Assembly (NCBI GenBank): GCA_910586515.1
Contig: CAJUGL010000086.1
Span: forward strand, 1 to 10,514
Direction: 5' to 3'
Source: an uncultured Acetatifactor sp.
Lineage (GTDB): Bacteria; Bacillota; Clostridia; Lachnospirales; Lachnospiraceae
Length of the DNA stretch: 10,514 nt
Part shown: piece after piece, positions 7,801 to 10,514 of the stretch
How positions within the stretch are numbered: position 1 is the first letter of the stretch
Layout of the letters: the number at the start of each line of letters is the position of its first letter
Program-made: the position numbers and the translations under genes
Notes under the pieces: model-generated
What the model was told of the DNA's origin: nothing
Seen by the model: the letters and a program-made list of their open reading frames with translations, nothing else
The model's database searches: none

Positions 7801-8883
7801 GGATACTGCGTTCTTCGGTACGGAGCGAGAAAGGAAAAGCGCCACGACAGGATATTCTATGGTGTGCGCGCCCCCTTTGGTTTTGATCTGAAGGCCCATT
7901 CTCCGGTATATGTGAGAAGCAGAGATTTCCTGATGTCGTCTTCTGATACCAAGATAAAGGAACCCAAGATTCTGGTGGGGCGTTTCGGATGGGGCTTCAA
8001 ATATTCGCCCCGTTCCGATTATGGTCCCATGTATGTCTACCAGGGGGAAAGCGGCAGATTCTATGCCTATGGCGCCATTCGCATGCACCGGGCGGACAGC
8101 CTGGAACAGCTGTTGGAGGACTTTTTCCGGCAGGAATGGGAGGGCGTCACGGAGGTGGAGACATATGAAGGCTGTCTTACCGTGTCCCGGCTTGACCACA
8201 GACTGGAATACTGCTATACAGAGGAGGATATGCATCGGTCCATGGGCAGCCTGACGGACACTGCCGCGGATAAATTCACCCTGTTTGGCGGATATGGCAT
8301 GTGGAAGGCGTTTGTCTGGTGGATGGATGAGCTGCTGAATCCGGGGCTGCCCGCCTGGGTGAACCTGATTGTGGTAGGCTTTGACTGGGAAAAAGGCGGT
8401 GCCCTGACATTTACCGGTGTCCATGAAGAGGAAAAAAGGGCCCATAGGGCGGAGTTGCAGGAAAAAGCTGACATGGACTTTGAGGAATGGGCAGATGATG
8501 AGGATTGGGAGGATGATGAGGATTGGGTGGATGAGGACGAACCAAAGTCAGACGAACAGGACATGAAGGAACCGGAGTTGGATGAACTGTATAAGAACGA
8601 ATCAGAAGAAGAACCCCATGAGAATGAACCAGATATGAATGAATCAGACATGGATGAATCAGACATGGATGCGCCGTACATAAATGAACCCGCAGAGCAG
8701 AACAGCGACCTGCAGAACAATGTATATCTTCCCCAGGCGCCCCTGCTGATATGGGCCAGGGGGATGGACAGAATGGAGAGAGGGGAGTTCCTTGCCAATG
8801 CCATGCAGTGGTATGTGGACTGCGGCAGATTTGCCGAAAAGACAGGCGGCAGAAACATTAAGATAGCGGTAAACAGATTTTAA
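4900..8883 (+). CDS. Giant atypical J-domain protein (about 1,327 aa)
   Basis: This is a probable Hsp70 co-chaperone. Residues 1-52 form a J-like domain: IWSILEIKATDDKKAIRKAF, then HHPEEEPEYF, then LNQAYKAALDYA. The canonical HPD is HPE here. A charged linker (about 55-135) leads to a largely helical region (about 135-560) and a mixed alpha/beta region (about 560-750). Next come a low-complexity linker (about 755-800) with DKSTQ repeats, an aromatic-rich segment around 805-865 (including GYGWQ-like and W-rich patterns), and a second linker (868-905). A conserved-looking region rich in W, Y and F follows (about 925-1180), then an acidic repetitive segment (about 1190-1270) and a 50-residue C-terminus. 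No membrane helix or signal peptide is seen. I prefer ATG 4900, preceded by AAGGAAGG. ATG 4879 overlaps the upstream stop (ATGA) and is possible. Apart from the J domain no family is recognised. The HscC-like Hsp70 encoded upstream is its likely partner. Confidence 0.85.
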   Translation: MNDIWSILEIKATDDKKAIRKAFAAQSRLHHPEEEPEYFAALNQAYKAALDYAAGGENAAVPTDNSADDSRSALDKNSTFVPVGFNGKTGKEKKEILPEKEQGKAENQIQNNDKTNGTPEENEDKKQGEGPLSLLDRLDQAAEQAVKRSRETGALRDFIALFENPKQAKQADTWKRFFLSEAFLQEQFSEEFAKGLLAYLAEQTLCPGDNLPRYLLQELAVAYAFIPHFAGEEYFDGLKYPKEWYKVSVENTFPARRVAAEIFNRQGRDCDLKSMTNHILRQPGNKVRHNAFSDYLTMKEMNRDGRLTDREKETWQHVLGACQPYYLYERNGKKPGTADYESRSESVVKLYVQWLKDEQPPREVLLFLYKKLNLKDLERSSTRGLYSALKAEVLRLCPQAEETLFGEDGKEQRIVKLYKTYASIINANQNNYDKFIYEETPEIRDRVNAFFALPDWEQLKGEKALFERIYGTSKRIVMPRTAAETLVRHLTEGDFPEPERTELIESLLRSLSTERMCRELDYRCEITLSSRDLGDIGDNPDFWQYFLMRGFGFRHGNVRGNWEEDFVYVMDGQCYLPAYINYIYAPSREWQRRFTGFDPEKEETGEPVSLVCPMPGNRSLRVEFHYRYCLYFVDGIQADSPVLTFSQLQEYAENLNKPQEFFFLLAVTAIEDSNRGAARKLIEDWLKRIPLHAFLVPTVARLLAADNDRIPGTVTDSWDLSGGEGHVLGKNIECSALSDGETGEKMPTENTAPGIETRDQGAEEKGEEDKSTQDKSAQDKSTQDKSTQGKSAEDKSTEDKVEAVLYSEQERFCFRAVVSKKGFSIWRQMDYGWQDIIFRRGELGWRKWEEYTWEEYRLYCETQKQIGENVSESKVPGRGNLAENASESKIPENDIPKDSGDVMPLPISCSALSTDSPRGRKAAAINALQNLRQPKPKVRASYSLEGMDMAQKAAKILEAMGCIENMEGYCVLRYGARKEKRHDRIFYGVRAPFGFDLKAHSPVYVRSRDFLMSSSDTKIKEPKILVGRFGWGFKYSPRSDYGPMYVYQGESGRFYAYGAIRMHRADSLEQLLEDFFRQEWEGVTEVETYEGCLTVSRLDHRLEYCYTEEDMHRSMGSLTDTAADKFTLFGGYGMWKAFVWWMDELLNPGLPAWVNLIVVGFDWEKGGALTFTGVHEEEKRAHRAELQEKADMDFEEWADDEDWEDDEDWVDEDEPKSDEQDMKEPELDELYKNESEEEPHENEPDMNESDMDESDMDAPYINEPAEQNSDLQNNVYLPQAPLLIWARGMDRMERGEFLANAMQWYVDCGRFAEKTGGRNIKIAVNRF
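7204..7299 (+). repeat. 15-bp coding tandem repeat (DKSTQ type) in the J protein
   Basis: Six 15-base units plus a partial one (GATAAG) run in frame from 7204. They encode DKSTQ, DKSAQ, DKSTQ, DKSTQ, GKSAE, DKSTE and DK. Units are typified by GACAAGAGCACACAA, with differences mainly in wobble positions. The array sits in a polar linker between two more ordered regions. In-frame units of this kind can expand or contract by slippage without breaking the gene. Confidence 0.9.
7501..7571 (+). repeat. Pair of 26-bp direct repeats, 45-bp period, in the J protein
   Basis: Copies at 7501-7526 and 7546-7571 differ at a few bases and encode ENVSESKVP and ENASESKIP. The spacing is 45 bases, so the duplication is 15 codons and keeps the frame. 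It lies in the second polar linker. Confidence 0.7.
8494..8670 (+). repeat. Acidic coding repeats (DDEDW and ESDMD) in the J protein
   Basis: Two in-frame copies of GATGATGAGGATTGG, encoding DDEDW, lie at 8494-8508 and 8512-8526. A run of 15-base units follows at 8626-8640, 8641-8655 and 8656-8670, encoding EPDMN, ESDMD and ESDMD; the last two units are identical in DNA. The intervening sequence is also dominated by D and E. The segment is strongly negatively charged and probably disordered, and separates the last large domain from the short C-terminus. Confidence 0.85.
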
Positions 8884-8920
8884 TAGTGTTTCATAGTACA
8901 GGCTGTGAAGGAGGAAGAAT

Positions 8921-10219
8921 ATGCTGAAGTGGAAAGAAGAATATACATATGAGGGTGGCTGTCCGGCTGTATGCCTGTACAACACAGGTTCGATGGTGGC
9001 GGATGACAGCCGTGGCGCCACAGCAGATGACAGTCCCATGTTGTTGGTGACGGGCACTGACGAGAAGGAATATGGGGCATACCTTGATAAGCTGTGCAGA
9101 ATGGGTTTTGTAAAGTCCTTTGAGAATCATACTGCTGCTGTGGACTGCTGCCAGTTAAGAAAAGATGGTGTGTTGCTTTATGCATATTATACGCGCGCGT
9201 CGGGAGAAGTGCGTGTCATTGAGGACAGGGCTTCCATAGCGCTTGATGATTTTTCCTATACCTGCGAAATCAGGGACTCGGCAGAGATCTATCAATACGG
9301 GCTTTATTATGACCCCCAAAACGGCCATAGCCCAACTACGATCAACTGCGGGATGTTCTATATAATCCGGCTGGCTGATAACAAGCTGGTTTTAATTGAC
9401 GGGGGACATTGCCTGCAATGTTCTGCGGAAGCAGTAGAGGGTATGTACCGTTTTCTGCACAGGATTACCGGTATTGCGGAAGGAGATAAGATCCATATTG
9501 CGGCATGGATTTTCACACATGCTCACGATGATCATATGGCGGCGTGCATAAGGCTGCTGCGGACATATCCGGAAAGTTTTGTACTGGAGCGGGTGATGTA
9601 CAATTTTCCGCCTTTTACGGTGCATCCTGATGATTCGGATGTCCTTGTGCTGAAGGAAACACTGCGGGATTTCTGTCCGGGTGTTAAGTGCCTGAAGCTT
9701 CACAATGGTCAGGTCATCGCATTGGCAAATATTCGCTTTGATGTACTGTATGCTCATGAAGACGCAGTGACGCAGGAGAATCCAGAGGTATTTCCGTTTC
9801 GTGATTTCAATTGTACTTCCGTTATCTTGAAAATGACGACCGGAAATGGGAGTGTCATGTGGCTTGGAGATACGAATGCAGAGACGGAGGAACTGGTACT
9901 TGAGACGGTTCCGGCCAGGCTGTGGAAGGCGGATGTGGTGCAGGTCTCGCATCATTGCTTTAACTGCCTTTCGCGCCTGTATCCTGCTATCGATGCGGAT
10001 TATGCTATGCTGCCCAACAGCTATTATGGAGGACATACAGTGGAGAACATTGATAAGCTGGAGGATGTAGTGAACTGTTTGTCCTCTCCCGACAATATCT
10101 GGTATGGGGACAGGACAACAGGTTTCCGTTTTGAGGACGGAATATACCGGGTAATTCTGGAAGAGGCGTGCGTGGGCGGAGAGCATGACGGCACAAATCT
10201 TTATGGTGTACAGATTTAA
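8921..10219 (+). CDS. Metallo-beta-lactamase-fold hydrolase (432 aa)
   Basis: The metal-binding core is THAHDDH (residues 199-205), the HxHxDH signature of the metallo-beta-lactamase superfamily. It is supported by LIDGG (158-162) on the preceding strand, LGDT (315-318) supplying the bridging aspartate, and QVSHH (341-345). The layout resembles the hydrolase part of ComEC-like and other phosphoesterase-type members rather than true beta-lactamases. There is no signal peptide, so a cytoplasmic site is likely. The first 130 residues form an extra domain with a pattern of short strands and helices (LLVTGTDEKEYGAYLDKL; VLLYAYY; GEVRVIEDR), which I recall from other clostridial members but cannot name. 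GAAGGAGGA precedes the ATG with good spacing. The gene follows the J protein after 37 bases and precedes the terminator, so it is probably last in the operon. Its substrate is unknown. Confidence 0.85.
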   Translation: MLKWKEEYTYEGGCPAVCLYNTGSMVADDSRGATADDSPMLLVTGTDEKEYGAYLDKLCRMGFVKSFENHTAAVDCCQLRKDGVLLYAYYTRASGEVRVIEDRASIALDDFSYTCEIRDSAEIYQYGLYYDPQNGHSPTTINCGMFYIIRLADNKLVLIDGGHCLQCSAEAVEGMYRFLHRITGIAEGDKIHIAAWIFTHAHDDHMAACIRLLRTYPESFVLERVMYNFPPFTVHPDDSDVLVLKETLRDFCPGVKCLKLHNGQVIALANIRFDVLYAHEDAVTQENPEVFPFRDFNCTSVILKMTTGNGSVMWLGDTNAETEELVLETVPARLWKADVVQVSHHCFNCLSRLYPAIDADYAMLPNSYYGGHTVENIDKLEDVVNCLSSPDNIWYGDRTTGFRFEDGIYRVILEEACVGGEHDGTNLYGVQI

Positions 10220-10252
10220 CATATTTTGATTATTTTCATAAGGATTTTGTAA

Positions 10253-10285
10253 TACCCCTCTTTTGAATAAGAGGGGTACTTTTTT
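10253..10285 (+). terminator. Rho-independent terminator ending the cluster
   Basis: TACCCCTCTT (10253-10262) pairs perfectly with AAGAGGGGTA (10269-10278) around a six-base loop, followed by C and a run of six T (10280-10285). It lies 33 bases after the hydrolase stop codon. On the minus strand the stem is followed only by TTACAAAA, so it should end plus-strand transcription much better than the convergent gene's transcript. Confidence 0.93.
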
Positions 10286-10317
10286 CCTTAAAATGTTAAA
10301 GTTTTTTGAATTAAAGA

Positions 10318-10514
10318 TCAGCGGCTTTCTGTGTAAGTGGGAACCGACTGCTTTTTCTGGTGCAGGTACCTCGCCACATACACGAAGGGCGTGTCCGCAA
10401 TGCTTGTGACCACAAAAATAATATAGCTGGCGACAGCAATGGAAACCAGTGTCTTTGTGTCATAGGTGCCCAAAAATGCGCCCCATGTGAACAGGACTGT
10501 GTTTAGAAGCTGGG
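10318..10514 (-). CDS. Queuosine precursor transporter, C-terminal part
   Basis: The gene enters from the right edge and reads leftward to TGA at 10320-10318. Two bases of a split codon and 64 full codons are visible. The sequence includes a membrane segment SIAVASYIIFVVTSIADTPF and a polar basic end with YLHQKKQSVP. The pairing of a final hydrophobic helix with a DTPF-type motif resembles the end of the YhhQ/VUT family, which imports queuosine precursors (7-deazaguanines). It converges on the cluster and is a separate transcription unit. The start and most of the protein lie outside the window, so the family call rests on this tail alone. Confidence 0.7.
   Translation of the reverse strand, partial: QLLNTVLFTWGAFLGTYDTKTLVSIAVASYIIFVVTSIADTPFVYVARYLHQKKQSVPTYTESR

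Noticed and set aside
7729..8445. Minus-strand open frame of 238 codons opposite the J protein
   Set aside because: It is antisense to a well-supported long gene and shows shadow-like composition with no recognisable motif.
8214..8858. Serine-rich minus-strand frame of 214 codons
   Set aside because: The serine runs are the complement of the acidic GAT/GAA codons in the J protein tail.
9392..10222. Minus-strand frame of 276 codons opposite the metallo-hydrolase
   Set aside because: The plus strand carries conserved metal-binding motifs and a good ribosome site; the antisense frame has neither.

Overview
The window looks like chromosome from a Gram-positive anaerobe of the Clostridia, most likely Lachnospiraceae. 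This rests on strong GGAGG-type ribosome binding sites, GC-rich genes in AT-rich flanks, an SdpI-family protein, and protein sequences in the style of that group. The assignment is an inference, because no rRNA or other marker gene is present.

Left flank (1-575): AT-rich sequence with no convincing large gene. The minus strand carries a possible 36-codon gene (86-196) and fragments of a membrane-type reading frame that may be frameshifted (216-526). On the plus strand there is a possible promoter -10 box (449-454). A 27-codon leader reading frame with a strong ribosome site (576-659) contains a GC-rich hairpin (591-627).

Core cluster (650-10219), all on the plus strand and tightly packed: (1) an HscC-type Hsp70; (2) a nucleotidyltransferase whose start overlaps the Hsp70 stop; (3) an SdpI-family three-helix membrane protein; (4) a small CxxC protein; (5) a shortened AAA-type ATPase; (6) a giant J-domain protein of about 1,327 residues, with HPE in place of the usual HPD and several repetitive linkers; (7) a metallo-beta-lactamase-fold hydrolase. 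A strong intrinsic terminator follows at 10253-10285.

Right edge: a convergent minus-strand gene enters the window. Its last 64 codons look like the C-terminus of a queuosine precursor transporter (YhhQ/VUT family).

How the genes may work together: E. coli HscC is a specialised Hsp70 that works with dedicated atypical J proteins (DjlB/DjlC). Here an HscC-like Hsp70 and a very large atypical J protein sit in one cluster, so they are probably chaperone and co-chaperone. The nucleotidyltransferase, the truncated ATPase, the SdpI-like protein and the hydrolase lie between or beside them. Their tight spacing suggests co-transcription, but nothing in the sequence proves a joint function. The main open question is whether this is a dedicated Hsp70 system with its own modifying enzyme and clients, or an Hsp70/J pair that has gathered unrelated accessory genes.
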